From Oscillospiraceae bacterium (GTDB lineage Bacteria > Bacillota > Clostridia > Oscillospirales > Oscillospiraceae), in contig CACXAQ010000013.1 in the NCBI GenBank assembly GCA_902765595.1, forward strand, positions 1 through 53,627: a DNA stretch of 53,627 nucleotides, read 5' to 3'. Numbering within the stretch: position 1 is the first letter of the stretch; every line of letters begins with the position of its first letter. Below, one piece after another: positions 31,142 to 40,382 of the stretch. The notes under the pieces were generated by a model. That model ran no database searches, was not told the DNA's origin, and saw only the letters and a program-made list of their open reading frames with translations. A program made the position numbers and the translations under genes.

Positions 31142-32535
31142 GTTGCTGTTTCCTCCGTTGTTGGCCGCGGGAAGGTCACGCAAAAGACCGAACCCTGCGG
31201 ATGATTTTGACCGACCGTGATGCTGCCGCCGTGGGCGAGCACCGCGTCGTGTACAATACTGAGTCCCAGGCCGCTGCCCCCCGCCTCCCGGGAGCGCGCC
31301 TTGTCCACCCGGTAGAACCGGGAAAAGATGTTCTGCCGGTCTTCCTCCGGGATGCCGATGCCCGTGTCGGAGACCGTGAGGCTCACGTTCCGTTCGTCTC
31401 CCTGCAGCCGGATCCCCACGCTGCCCTGGGGGACGTTGTATTTGACGGCGTTTTCCACCAGGTTGAAGACGACATGGAACAAATCGTCCTCCGTGGCCAG
31501 TACCACGCAGCCGTCCTCCAGCTCCGTCTCCAGCGCCACGCCCTTTTCCTGTGCCAGGGGGCGCAGCGGCGTCAGGCTGTCCAGCACCACCTTTTTCAGG
31601 TCCACCGGCTCCGCCGGAGCGGAGACCTTGTCGTCCAGACGGGACAGGTCCAGCAGCTTCTCCGTGGTGCGCTGCAGGCGCATGGCCTCGTTGCCGATGT
31701 CGGTGACAAACTCCCGCATGGTGCCCGCGTCGATATTGTCGTTGTGGACGATGCTGTCTGCCAGCAGACGGATGGAGGCCAGGGGGGTCTTCAGCTCGTG
31801 GGAGGCGTCGGACACGAAGCGGCGGCGCTGCTCCTCGGTGGTCTGCAGCCGCTCGGTGAGCTGGTTGAACTCCTCCCCCAGCTCCGTGATCTCGTCCCGG
31901 CCCCGGTTCTTGTGCCGATAGCTGTAATCGCCGTCGGCCACCACATGCATGGAGCGCACCAGAGCCTGGATCCGCTGCAGCAGGAAGAACACGAAGAGGA
32001 AGGCCAGCACCAGGGCCAGCGCCCCGATGCCCAGGGAGGCCGCCCGGATCCGATGCTGGAAGCCCAGGATGATCTCCGCCCGCTCCGCGTCGTGCTCGGA
32101 GAGGTAGACCGCCCCCGTCAGCGCGCCGTTGGCGCTGAGGGGCATGGCCACGCTGCTGTTGAAGGCGTCCTCCGAAAAGGAGGAGCGGAACACCGTCTTC
32201 CCCTCCAGGCTGGTGAGCAGGTCCTCCAGCTCCGTAGGCTCGCCGGCGGCGCCGGCGGTGTCATACAGCACCTTGCCTCCCAGGTCCGTGACCACCACCC
32301 GGGAATAGGCGCTCACGTCCAGATAACGCAGGACCTCCGCAATGTTCTCCGGGCTCAGCCGTTCCAGGCTGGAGAGGGTGGAGGACACGGTGGCGGCCTG
32401 ACCGGTCATGGAGCTGCGCTTTTCCTCAAAGACCGCGTCCCGGGAAGAGATCAGGGGATAGGTGTTCAGCAGCAGAAGCAGCACCAGCAGCAGGGCCGTG
32501 ATGAAGGAGATAAATTGTGATCGGATACTGTGCAT
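31138..32535 (-). CDS. Sensor histidine kinase
   Basis: A 465-residue membrane sensor of the OmpR-partner class. Helices at about 8-28 and 166-188 bracket an extracytoplasmic sensor domain (about 30-160, PAS/CACHE-like by length). HAMP follows (about 189-240), then the dimerisation helix with the phospho-acceptor His246 in SDASHELKTPLASI and the ATPase domain with NLVENAVKYN (N box), DTGIGIPEED (G1) and GGSGLGLSI (G2). It lies 49 nt after its response regulator. The signal is unknown; the layout recalls envelope-stress kinases. Confidence 0.93.
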   Translation of the reverse strand: MHSIRSQFISFITALLLVLLLLLNTYPLISSRDAVFEEKRSSMTGQAATVSSTLSSLERLSPENIAEVLRYLDVSAYSRVVVTDLGGKVLYDTAGAAGEPTELEDLLTSLEGKTVFRSSFSEDAFNSSVAMPLSANGALTGAVYLSEHDAERAEIILGFQHRIRAASLGIGALALVLAFLFVFFLLQRIQALVRSMHVVADGDYSYRHKNRGRDEITELGEEFNQLTERLQTTEEQRRRFVSDASHELKTPLASIRLLADSIVHNDNIDAGTMREFVTDIGNEAMRLQRTTEKLLDLSRLDDKVSAPAEPVDLKKVVLDSLTPLRPLAQEKGVALETELEDGCVVLATEDDLFHVVFNLVENAVKYNVPQGSVGIRLQGDERNVSLTVSDTGIGIPEEDRQNIFSRFYRVDKARSREAGGSGLGLSIVHDAVLAHGGSITVGQNHPQGSVFCVTFPRPTTEETAT

Positions 32536-32584
32536 GGCAAATTGCTCCGTCCGGATCTGTCACAGGCGGCGGGCCGCCCGCGGA

Positions 32585-33274
32585 TCATTTCTCGCTGAAA
32601 TAGTAGCCCACGCCCCACTTGGTGGCGATGTAATCGGGATGGGCCGGGTCCAGCTCCAGCTTTTCCCGCAGCCGGCGGATGTGCACGTCCACCGTGCGGG
32701 TATCGCCCTGATACTCATAGCCCCACACCAGGTCCAGCAGAGCCTCCCGGCTGTAGACCCGGCCGGGATTCTTCATGAGGAACAGGATCAGGTCGAACTC
32801 CTTCATGGTCAGCTCCACCGGCTCGCCGTTTTTCCAGGCGGTGCGGCGCTGTTCATCCACGCTGATGTGCCCCCGCTGCAGCGCCGCAGGGAAGCCCTGC
32901 CCCGCAGGCGCGGTCAGGGACGAGCGGCGCAGCAGCGCACGGACCCGCGCCTTGAGCACCATGATGTCAAAGGGCTTGGTCACGTAGTCGTCGGCGCCGG
33001 ATTCAAAGCCCATGAGCATGTCCGCCTTCTCGCTGCGGGCCGTGAGCATGATGATGGGCACGGTGGAAAAGCCCCGGATCTCCTGACAGGCCTCCAGCCC
33101 GTCCTTCTGGGGCATCATCAGGTCCAGAATGATCAGGTCATAATTGCCCGTGCGGGCCATGGAGACGGCCATTTCGCCGTCATAGCCCACATCCACGGTG
33201 TAGCCCTCGTTCTCCAGGTTGAATTTAATGCCCTTTACCAGCAGCTTTTCATCATCGACCACCAGAATTTTCAT
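32585..33274 (-). CDS. OmpR-family response regulator
   Basis: A 229-residue transcription factor: receiver domain with DD at 7-8, phospho-acceptor Asp51 (LIILDLMMPQKDG), T in IIMLTAR and K in YVTKPFD, followed by a winged-helix domain (LTMKEFDLILFLMKNPGRVY, DTRTVDVHIRRLREKLE, YIATKWGVGYYF). AAGGAG precedes the ATG. Partner of the adjacent kinase; its promoter lies in the 110-nt divergent space shared with the carboxypeptidase gene, a plausible target. Confidence 0.95.
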   Translation of the reverse strand: MKILVVDDEKLLVKGIKFNLENEGYTVDVGYDGEMAVSMARTGNYDLIILDLMMPQKDGLEACQEIRGFSTVPIIMLTARSEKADMLMGFESGADDYVTKPFDIMVLKARVRALLRRSSLTAPAGQGFPAALQRGHISVDEQRRTAWKNGEPVELTMKEFDLILFLMKNPGRVYSREALLDLVWGYEYQGDTRTVDVHIRRLREKLELDPAHPDYIATKWGVGYYFSEK

Positions 33275-33306
33275 AGTCCGCTCCTTGCCCGTGGGGAATT
33301 TTTGAG

Positions 33307-33335
33307 TTGCAATTCCTGTGCTTCCTCTTTATAAT
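33307..33335 (+). promoter_or_regulatory. SigA promoter of the carboxypeptidase-hflX unit
   Basis: TTGCAA at 33307-33312, 17 nt and a perfect TATAAT at 33330-33335. Confidence 0.85.
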
Positions 33336-33384
33336 GTACTTGTTGTTTTATCATACCACATTCCGTGGAAAACGGGAGTACAAA

Positions 33385-34806
33385 ATGAAAAAATTTAGAA
33401 TTTTCCCCTTGATCCTTTTGCTCTGTCTGCTGTTTGCCCTGTCTGCGCCCGCCGCCCAGGCTTTGGACGCGCCGGAGCTGAGCGCCCAGGCCGTCATTCT
33501 GGTGGACCTGGACAGCGATCTGATCCTCTATGAAAAGAACAGTATGCAGCAGCGTTCCCCCGCCAGCCTCACCAAGGTGATGACCGTTCTGCTGACCCTG
33601 GAGGCCGTGGAGCGGGGCGAAGTGACCCTGGACGACGTGGTGACCGCCGGCCCGGACTGCCAGAACGGCATGGACGACGACAGCAGCAGCGTGTACATCG
33701 TGATCGGGGAGCAGCTCACCCTGCGGGATCTGCTCTATTGCGCCATGGTCTCCTCCGGCAACGACGCCTGCAACGTGATCGCCTCCTATCTGGGCGGCGG
33801 CAGCATCTCCGCCTTTGTGGAGCGGATGAACAGTCGGGCCGCGGAGCTGGGCTGCACCATGACCCGCTTCGTGGACCCCAACGGCCTGTCCAACAACGAC
33901 CTCACCTCGGCCTATGAGCTGTATCTGATCACCCGGGCCGCCCTGCGCTTCCCGGAGTTCATGAACATCGCCAACACCATCTCCTACACCGTCCCGGCCA
34001 CCAATGCCAACGCCGCCCGGGAGCTGAAGAACTCCAACGCCCTCATTTCCACCGAGGGCATTTACGGCAGCGGCTATCTCTATGAATACGCCGCCGGCAT
34101 CAAAACCGGCTACACCCGCGCGGCAGGCTACTGCCTGATCTCCACCGCGGAAAAGGACGGGATGCACCTGCTGGGCATCGTAATGGGCTGCGACGGCCCC
34201 TACCTTTCCGAGACGGACATCCGCAACAACTTCTCCGATTCCTCCAAGCTCTATGACTGGGCCTTTGAGAATTTCACCCGCCGCACCATCCTTTCCCCGG
34301 ATCAGGTGGTGGACTTTGCGGAAGTGGCCCTGGCCCAGGGCGACGGGAAGGTTGGCCTCCGGCCTCAGCGGGAATGCGCCCTGCTGCTGCCCAACGACGC
34401 TCCTCCGGGGGAGGAGGACGTTCGGGTCAATCTGTACGACGAGAACCTGACCGCGCCCATCGAGGCCGGCACCGCCCTGGGCGAAGCCGAGGTCTATTAC
34501 AACGGCGTCCGGTTTGCCTCGGTCAAGCTGGTAGCCTCCGGCAATGTGGAGTTGGCCCGCTGGGAATACTTTAAACAGCGGATCCAGTCCTTTCTATCCC
34601 GCCCCGCTGTGGTGGCGGTGCTCATACTCATTGCGGTGCTGGCCATCGCCTATACTACCCTGGTACTCCGCTATCGTGCTCTGCGCCGCCAGCATCTCAA
34701 GCAGCGGCGTATGGCTGAACAGCGCCGGCGGGAGCTTGCCCGCCAGCGGGAAATAGAAGCCGCCCAGGCCCAGGAGGCCACGCCCTTTGAACAGGATCTG
34801 TTCTGA
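33385..34806 (+). CDS. D-alanyl-D-alanine carboxypeptidase (S11, DacF-like)
   Basis: A 473-residue penicillin-binding protein that trims the terminal D-Ala from peptidoglycan stems. A signal sequence (about 1-27) is followed by the S11 catalytic domain with SxxK (Ser61-Lys64), SGN (124-126) and KTG (240-242), then the beta-rich domain (about 300-390). A C-terminal membrane helix (about 410-435) and a basic cytoplasmic-type tail (RRQHLKQRRMAEQRRRELAR) anchor it. GGGAG precedes the chosen ATG; a longer reading would run through the promoter. hflX begins 6 nt after the stop. Confidence 0.93.
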   Translation: MKKFRIFPLILLLCLLFALSAPAAQALDAPELSAQAVILVDLDSDLILYEKNSMQQRSPASLTKVMTVLLTLEAVERGEVTLDDVVTAGPDCQNGMDDDSSSVYIVIGEQLTLRDLLYCAMVSSGNDACNVIASYLGGGSISAFVERMNSRAAELGCTMTRFVDPNGLSNNDLTSAYELYLITRAALRFPEFMNIANTISYTVPATNANAARELKNSNALISTEGIYGSGYLYEYAAGIKTGYTRAAGYCLISTAEKDGMHLLGIVMGCDGPYLSETDIRNNFSDSSKLYDWAFENFTRRTILSPDQVVDFAEVALAQGDGKVGLRPQRECALLLPNDAPPGEEDVRVNLYDENLTAPIEAGTALGEAEVYYNGVRFASVKLVASGNVELARWEYFKQRIQSFLSRPAVVAVLILIAVLAIAYTTLVLRYRALRRQHLKQRRMAEQRRRELARQREIEAAQAQEATPFEQDLF

Positions 34807-34812
34807 CTTTGT

Positions 34813-36111
34813 ATGGAAGAAAACAAGACCAAAAAGGAACGGGCCGTGCTGGCCGGGCTCTCCGCCGCCAGCATGGACGAGCATGAGCGCTCCACCGACA
34901 TTTCCATGGAGGAGCTGGCCGCCCTGGTGGAGACCGCCGGGGGCGAAGCCGTGGCCATGCTGATCCAGAGCCGCCCCACCCCGGAGCCCCGCAGCTTCCT
35001 GGGCGACGGCAAGGTTCGGGAAATGAAGGAGCTCATCGAGGCCAACGACTGCGACCTGGCCGTGTTTGACAATGAACTCTCTCCCTCCCAGATGCGGGTG
35101 CTCTCGGAGGATCTGGGCGTCAAGGTGCTGGACCGCTCGGGCCTGATCCTGGACATTTTTGCCCAGCGGGCCCAGACCCGGGAGGGTCAGCTCCAGGTGG
35201 AGCTGGCCCAGTACAAGTACCTGCTGCCCCGGCTCACCGGCATGTGGACCCACCTGGTGCGGCAGACCGCCTCCGGCGGCTCCTCGCCCATCGGCACCCG
35301 CGGCCCCGGCGAGACCCAGCTGGAGACCGACCGGCGGCATATCCGCCGCAAGATCCAGAAGCTGGAGGAAGAGCTGGCCGCCGTGCGCAAGGTGCGCTCC
35401 ACCCAGCGCCGCCGTCGGGAGAAGAACGCCATGCCCGTGGTAGCCCTGGTGGGCTACACCAACGCGGGCAAGTCCACCCTGTTAAACTGCCTCACCGGGT
35501 CCGACATTCCCGCAAACGACCGGCTGTTTGACACCCTGGACACCACCACCCGCCGTCTCCGCATCGACGAGAGCACCGAGGTGCTGCTCTCCGACACCGT
35601 GGGCTTTATCCGCAAGCTCCCCACCCACCTGATCGAAGCCTTCAAGGCCACGCTGGAGGAGCTGAGCTATGCCGACGTGCTGCTGCACGTGATCGATATT
35701 TCCAACCCCGAGTGGGAGGAGCAGGCCCGGGTCGTGGACGAGCTGATCCGTCAGCTGGGCGCGGAGGGCACCCCCTGCCTGCGTGTATTCAACAAGTGCG
35801 ATCGATATTTCGGCATCCTGCCCCACGGGGAGGACCTGGTCTGTCTCTCCGCCAAAAGCGGCGAGGGGGCGGACGTGCTGGTCCGGAAGCTTTCGGACAT
35901 GCTGGACCGGGGCAAGCGCCATGTGACGCTGCTGCTGCCCTACAACGCAGCCGGCCTGCTGGACAGCCTGAACCGGGAGGCCAAGGTGCTGCGCACGGAC
36001 TATACCGATACCGGCATCGAGGTGGAGGCCGTGGTCCAGCCGGACCTGTACGGCAAGGTCAAGGCCTATATCCCCGGTTACCGGGAACCGAAAGAGGATT
36101 GGGAAAGCTGA
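34813..36111 (+). CDS. hflX: GTPase HflX
   Basis: HflX is a ribosome-splitting GTPase that rescues stalled 70S particles after stress. The 432-residue protein has the glycine-rich N domain (PRSFLGDGKVREMKELIE, QLQVELAQY), the linker SPIGTRGPGETQLETDRR, and the G domain with GYTNAGKSTLLN (G1), DTTTRR (G2), DTVGFIRKLPTHLIEAF (G3) and FNKCD (G4). No clear ribosome site is seen; translation is probably coupled to the carboxypeptidase gene. Confidence 0.96.
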   Translation: MEENKTKKERAVLAGLSAASMDEHERSTDISMEELAALVETAGGEAVAMLIQSRPTPEPRSFLGDGKVREMKELIEANDCDLAVFDNELSPSQMRVLSEDLGVKVLDRSGLILDIFAQRAQTREGQLQVELAQYKYLLPRLTGMWTHLVRQTASGGSSPIGTRGPGETQLETDRRHIRRKIQKLEEELAAVRKVRSTQRRRREKNAMPVVALVGYTNAGKSTLLNCLTGSDIPANDRLFDTLDTTTRRLRIDESTEVLLSDTVGFIRKLPTHLIEAFKATLEELSYADVLLHVIDISNPEWEEQARVVDELIRQLGAEGTPCLRVFNKCDRYFGILPHGEDLVCLSAKSGEGADVLVRKLSDMLDRGKRHVTLLLPYNAAGLLDSLNREAKVLRTDYTDTGIEVEAVVQPDLYGKVKAYIPGYREPKEDWES

Positions 36112-36130
36112 GGACGGGCGATGCCCGTCC
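36112..36130 (+). terminator. Small hairpin after hflX
   Basis: GGACGGGC-GAT-GCCCGTCC, 8 bp with no T-tract; it shares its arm with the hairpin at 30019. Confidence 0.4.
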
Positions 36131-36152
36131 TTGCGAATATATGGGAGGGACT

Positions 36153-36674
36153 ATGGCGATCATCGAGACCCAACGGCTGATCCTCCGCCCCTGGCGGGAG
36201 GACGACGCTGCGGATCTGTACCGCTATGCCGGCGATCCGGAAGTGGGTCCCGCGGCAGGCTGGGCGCCCCACAAAAGCGTGGAGGACAGCCTCGGTGTGC
36301 TGCGCAGCATCCTCATGAAGCCGGACACCTGGGCCGTGACCCTTCGGGGCAGCGACGAGCCGGTGGGGAGCGTTGGGATCTTTCCCGGCGCCTGTTCGGA
36401 GGCGAAGGGACAGCCGGAGATCGGCTACTGGATCGCCCGCCCCCTCTGGGGGAACGGATATATCCCCGAGGCCGTCCGGGCCCTGATCGCCCTCTGCTTT
36501 GACCGGGGCGCGGAGGCGGTCTGGTGCGCCCATGCGGATTTCAACAGCAAATCACGCCGGGTCATCGAAAAATGCGGCTTCACCTATCGCTGCAGCGAGA
36601 ACTGGACCTCCTCCCTGGGCGATGTGCGCAACTGTCTGTACTACTCCATCCGCCGGGAGGACTGGCAGGCATGA
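36153..36674 (+). CDS. GNAT family N-acetyltransferase (RimJ/RimL-like)
   Basis: A 173-residue acetyl-CoA-dependent acetyltransferase. It begins IIETQRLILRPWREDDAADL, the typical RimJ/RimL opening, and has VGSVGIFPGACSEAKGQPEIGYWI, then the acetyl-CoA loop region PLWGNGYIPEAVRALIALCF and NSKSRRVIEKCGF. GGGAGGG lies 3-9 nt before the ATG, which fixes the start against longer readings. The acceptor is unknown. It overlaps the following broken gene by ATGA. Confidence 0.92.
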   Translation: MAIIETQRLILRPWREDDAADLYRYAGDPEVGPAAGWAPHKSVEDSLGVLRSILMKPDTWAVTLRGSDEPVGSVGIFPGACSEAKGQPEIGYWIARPLWGNGYIPEAVRALIALCFDRGAEAVWCAHADFNSKSRRVIEKCGFTYRCSENWTSSLGDVRNCLYYSIRREDWQA

Positions 36675-36855
36675 AAGATTTTCCCTTCAGCAGCCGCTTT
36701 GATTCCATCCCCGGCGAAAAGGGGATGCGCCCGGAGGATCATCGAGGCCGCCGGGGGGGCTCCTGGAGATCTGCCCGATCCCCCGGGACTATTTCGCCTG
36801 GTACGAGGGGATCGAGGACCACCGGATCTATGAGCTGGATCTGGGAGAGGACTGA
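36671..36855 (+). pseudogene. Small gene broken by two frameshifts
   Basis: The start frame reads MKDFPFSSRFDSIPGEKG, the middle continues sensibly only in a second frame (ARRIIEAAGG), and the end only in a third (LLEICPIPRDYFAWYEGIED, stop at 36853-36855). The joints fall at G-runs (GGGG near 36719-36723 and G7 near 36753-36759), classic slippage or assembly-error sites. Joined, the parts would give a protein of about 60 residues of unknown function. The uncorrected first frame instead runs to 36862, overlapping the YigZ start by ATGA, which could be chance. Confidence 0.6.
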
Positions 36856-36858
36856 ACC

Positions 36859-37482
36859 ATGACCGAATATTTCGTCCCCGCCGGCGCGGGGGAAAGCGAA
36901 TATGTGGAAAAGCGTTCCCGCTTCCTGGGCCATGTGCGGCCTGTGGAATCGGAGGACGAGGCCCGTGCTTTCATCGCCGAGATGAAAAAGAAATACTACG
37001 ACGCCCGGCACAACTGCTGGTGCTACCTGCTGAAGGACGGGCCCGAGCGCTACTCCGACGACGGCGAGCCCCAGGGCACCGCCGGCATCCCCATGCTGGA
37101 GGTCTTCCGCCGGGAGGGCGTGACCGACCTGGTCTGCGTGGTGACCCGCTATTTCGGCGGGGTGCTGCTGGGGGCCGGCGGACTGTTCCGCGCCTACACC
37201 AAAAGCGCCAAGGACGCGCTGGACGCCGCGGGCCGCTCGGTGGTGCGGCGCTGGATCGCCCTGGAGATCCCCTGCTCTTACGCCGCGCTGGAGCGCTGCA
37301 AGCTGGAGATCGCCGCCTATGGCGGGGCGGTGGACGGCATGGACTACGGGGCGGAGGTCAGCATCCGGGCGCTGCTGCCCGAAGAAAAGGCGGAGGCCTT
37401 CCGGGCCCGCATTTTCGATCTGAGCGGGGGCAGTGTCACCGCCCGGGTCACCGGCGAGAGCTGCCAGGCCGTTCCCGTATAA
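36859..37482 (+). CDS. YigZ/IMPACT family protein
   Basis: A 207-residue protein of the IMPACT (UPF0029) family. Residues about 1-115 carry the conserved core SRFLGHVRPVESEDEARAFI, HNCWCYLL and SDDGEPQGTAGIPML, followed by VVTRYFGGVLLGAGGLFRAY; the C-terminal DUF1949 domain follows. The eukaryotic relative inhibits Gcn2; the bacterial role is not established. A strong terminator follows the stop. Confidence 0.93.
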   Translation: MTEYFVPAGAGESEYVEKRSRFLGHVRPVESEDEARAFIAEMKKKYYDARHNCWCYLLKDGPERYSDDGEPQGTAGIPMLEVFRREGVTDLVCVVTRYFGGVLLGAGGLFRAYTKSAKDALDAAGRSVVRRWIALEIPCSYAALERCKLEIAAYGGAVDGMDYGAEVSIRALLPEEKAEAFRARIFDLSGGSVTARVTGESCQAVPV

Positions 37483-37486
37483 AATG

Positions 37487-37544
37487 GAACAGATAAGAAC
37501 ACGGCGCACGGAATTTTCTCCGTGCGCCGTGTTCTTATCTGTTC
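37487..37544. terminator. Long bidirectional terminator
   Basis: A perfect 26-bp stem, 37487-37512 with 37519-37544, and a 6-nt loop, between the converging YigZ and surface-protein genes. Confidence 0.85.
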
Positions 37545-37553
37545 TTATGGCAA

Positions 37554-40211
37554 TCAAGTCTCTTCGCGCCGCTTCTTCCACAGCAGGCTGCCGGTGGCGG
37601 CAAGACCGAAGGCGCTGACGCTCAGCAGCGCCGCGTAAACGCCGGCTCCCTCATCGCCGGTCTTGGGCTTCCCGTTGCCGCCGTTGGCGCCGCGGGTCCA
37701 GACCGCGTACAGGGTCACGTTTCCGCCGGTGATCTCCACCTTGTCCCCGGCATGGAAGCTGGCCGCGCTCCTGCGGGTGACGCCCCAGCCCTGGAAGGTG
37801 TAGCCGTTCCGGGTGGGCACCTCGGAGGTGATCTCCGCCTGGCCGGAGTAGATCGCATTCCCCCGGGAGTCGGTCTTGGTCTTGGTCATGCTCTCCAGGA
37901 CCGTGGGCTCGGGGGCGTCGGTACCGCCGTTGGCGTCGTAGATGATCTTATAATTCTCCTGCCACACGGCGTAAAGGGTGGTGTCCTTGGTCACGGGGAT
38001 GTCCCGGCGGCTGGCCTTGTCCGCGTCAAACTTATAAAGCTTGTCGGTTTTGGCGGCGTCCGGCTTTTCTCCCCAGCCCAGGAAGGTGTAATACTCCCGG
38101 GTGGGCTCCTGCTCGGGAATGTCCACCCCCAGCTCGCCGCTGTCGACAGAGCCCACCACGTGGATGATGGGATCGGGGGCACCCTCGCCGCCATTGGCGT
38201 CAAAGCTCAGGGTGGCCAGGATCTGCTGCACGTCGGGAACGCCGTCCTCATTGGTATCCAGGCTGTAGACCGCGTATACCGTAGTGGTTTCATTTTCTTT
38301 GACCTGCACCGTCTCCACCGTCTGGGGCCTCTGTTCCCCGGCCTGATAGATGTGGGTGTCGATCTCCAGGCTCCAGCCCACAAAGACCACGGCCACCCCT
38401 CCCCAGGGTGCGTGCTCGGGCGCCGGATCGGTGGCAAGGAGGTAGTCCGGAGATACGGGGACTTCCTTCTCGGTCTTCGGGCCGCTGCCCTCGATGCCGC
38501 CGTTCACGTCGTAGGCGACGGTCCCCTTGGCGTCGGACAGCATCTCGGTCTTGGCGGGCTTCTCTGTACTGTCGTACGGTCCCAGAGTGTTTCCGGTGGT
38601 GAGGATCGAAATGCTCACCTTGCCGCTGGACTCCAGGTACTCGGCCTGGGCCTCGGTGCCGGGCGTAAAGTCGTCCTTACTGAGGAGGGTCTCGCAGGTA
38701 AAGGACGTGTTCTTGGTCAGGTCATCCAGGTGGGAGGCCCAGTCCTCCTTCAGTTGGAAGCTGGCGGTCAGCACACGGCTGCTCTCGTCAAAGCCGGGCT
38801 CACCGGACAGCTCGAAAATATCGCTCTCCAGCCTGCACTTGCTCAGGTCCGGCGTGAGCCGGGGATCCAGGGTGATGGTCACGGTCCCCTCGCTGCCGGT
38901 GATCCCGCTCTGCATCGCCTTGACCAGATCCCTGGCCTTGTCGTTCAGGGCAAAAGACATGGTGTAATCCACGGGACATTCTGTTCGCCCTTCAAAATCC
39001 CCGCTGGTGATGCTCTCGGTCCCCGTAAAGACGAAGTTGACCAGGCGCGGATCGTCGGTGGGTTTGATCGCATTGGGGGCGGCGCCGGGCTCCTCGGCCG
39101 GGGCCGCCTGCCGCTCGATCAGCACGGCGCCCTCTTCCATTTCGATCACGGCGCTCTCGGCTGCCAGGATGGCGCCGCGGATATTGTCCACGGTCATGGT
39201 GTCCCGGATCGCGCTGCCCGCCCGGAGCGTCAGCGTGCTCTTATCGCCCAGGCGCACGGCGGAAAGGCCGCCGAAGTTCCGCAGCTCCGCCGTCGCCTCC
39301 AGGATCAGGCGACCGCCGTCTCCCACGGAGACGATGGCCTCCTGGACCCGATCGCTACGGTCCGCAGGGGCCGCCGGCGTGGGCTGATCTGTCTCAGGCA
39401 CGGGTTCCACCGCAGGCTGTTCCCCCGGCTCCGCCACGGGCTGCGGCTCAGCCTCCGCTGCCGGCTCTTCCGCTGGCTGCGGCTCGGTCTGCTGTGCAGG
39501 CTGCTCGAAAACACTGCCCTCATGGAGTCCCCCGTCGTCCAGGATCACACCGATGAGGCTCAGGGTCCCGGCAGGAAGCTCCGTCCCCTCGGGGGCACGC
39601 AGTTCGATCATGGCGGGATTATAGAGCGCCCCGTCCGCGTCCTTGACCGGCTTGAAGCCCTCGCCGCGGGTAACGGTGACAAGGCCCTCCGCCGCGCGGA
39701 TGCTCAGCTCCCGTCCGGTAAACTGAGCCGCTTCCAGCGCCTTCAGATCCGTCAGCAGGATGATTTCCGCCTTGCCGTCAGGCGCCGCGTTTGCCGCGGC
39801 CGCGGCCTTTGCGAGAGAGGCATAGGGCGCGGCCTCAGAGCCGTCTCCCTTCTCATCGCTGCCGTCCTGGGAGACAAAGATCTTCAGGATCTGCTGCGCG
39901 GGCTGCTCTGCCGGCTCCTCTTTGGGTTCCGGCTCCGTCGGTTCCTCCTTGGGTTCCGGTTCCGTCGGTTCCGGCTCGGTGGGTTCCGGCTCGGTGGGCT
40001 CCGGTTCGGTGGGCTCCTCCGGTGTGGTCTCCGGGTTCGGCTCCGGCTCCGACCCAGGCGTCTCTCCGCCCGGTGTGGGCTGCTCCGGCTCCTCTGCGGG
40101 GGGAGTATCCGGGGCGTCTCCCGGCTCCTCCGCCAGCGCCGGCACCGCCAGCGTCAGCATCAAGATCAGGGCAAACAGCAGCGCCAGGCCGCGCTTCCAA
40201 ATATGTCTCAT
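37554..40211 (-). CDS. Cell-surface protein with InlB-type repeats and sorting tail
   Basis: An 885-residue exported protein. Signal peptide (about 4-27, LALLFALILMLTLAVPALA), then a Pro/Glu/Thr stretch with tandem EPTEPEP units (about 30-100), a beta-helix-like region with DUF1565 features (IFVSQDGSDEKGDGS, about 105-350), a second Ala/Pro/Gln linker inside it (about 230-280), and two to three InlB B-repeat domains (for example LSFDANGGEGAPDP, YTFLGWGEKPD, YKIIYDANGGTDAP, YTFQGWG). The tail is PKTGD, hydrophobic helix, KKRREE: a variant sortase signal. Adhesion is the usual role of such proteins. Start at 40211 from AGGAGG. Confidence 0.85.
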   Translation of the reverse strand: MRHIWKRGLALLFALILMLTLAVPALAEEPGDAPDTPPAEEPEQPTPGGETPGSEPEPNPETTPEEPTEPEPTEPEPTEPEPTEPEPKEEPTEPEPKEEPAEQPAQQILKIFVSQDGSDEKGDGSEAAPYASLAKAAAAANAAPDGKAEIILLTDLKALEAAQFTGRELSIRAAEGLVTVTRGEGFKPVKDADGALYNPAMIELRAPEGTELPAGTLSLIGVILDDGGLHEGSVFEQPAQQTEPQPAEEPAAEAEPQPVAEPGEQPAVEPVPETDQPTPAAPADRSDRVQEAIVSVGDGGRLILEATAELRNFGGLSAVRLGDKSTLTLRAGSAIRDTMTVDNIRGAILAAESAVIEMEEGAVLIERQAAPAEEPGAAPNAIKPTDDPRLVNFVFTGTESITSGDFEGRTECPVDYTMSFALNDKARDLVKAMQSGITGSEGTVTITLDPRLTPDLSKCRLESDIFELSGEPGFDESSRVLTASFQLKEDWASHLDDLTKNTSFTCETLLSKDDFTPGTEAQAEYLESSGKVSISILTTGNTLGPYDSTEKPAKTEMLSDAKGTVAYDVNGGIEGSGPKTEKEVPVSPDYLLATDPAPEHAPWGGVAVVFVGWSLEIDTHIYQAGEQRPQTVETVQVKENETTTVYAVYSLDTNEDGVPDVQQILATLSFDANGGEGAPDPIIHVVGSVDSGELGVDIPEQEPTREYYTFLGWGEKPDAAKTDKLYKFDADKASRRDIPVTKDTTLYAVWQENYKIIYDANGGTDAPEPTVLESMTKTKTDSRGNAIYSGQAEITSEVPTRNGYTFQGWGVTRRSAASFHAGDKVEITGGNVTLYAVWTRGANGGNGKPKTGDEGAGVYAALLSVSAFGLAATGSLLWKKRREET

Positions 40212-40276
40212 AAAACATTTCCTCCTGAGGGTGCGCATGTGTTTTGCTTTTGAAAACTTTTTGACTCTAAAATGTA

Positions 40277-40305
40277 ACTATATCAGGCCTTTTCCTGTTT
40301 TCCAA
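40277..40305 (-). promoter_or_regulatory. SigA-type promoter of the surface protein gene
   Basis: On the minus strand TTGGAA (40305-40300), 17 nt and TATAGT (40282-40277). Confidence 0.65.
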
Positions 40306-40382
40306 ATACATATTAGGTATTATATCACATTTTCGGAAGAAGGGAATAAAAAATTTTTGGGAAATAGAAAAGGGAAATACTC

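Noticed and set aside
35712-36152. Long N-terminal extension of the GNAT protein
   Set aside because: It overlaps hflX out of frame and has no homologous look; GGGAGGG marks the start at 36153.
37752-40253. Very long open frame antisense to the surface protein gene
   Set aside because: It is a shadow produced by GC-rich codon bias; the minus-strand reading has a signal peptide, known repeats, ribosome site and promoter.
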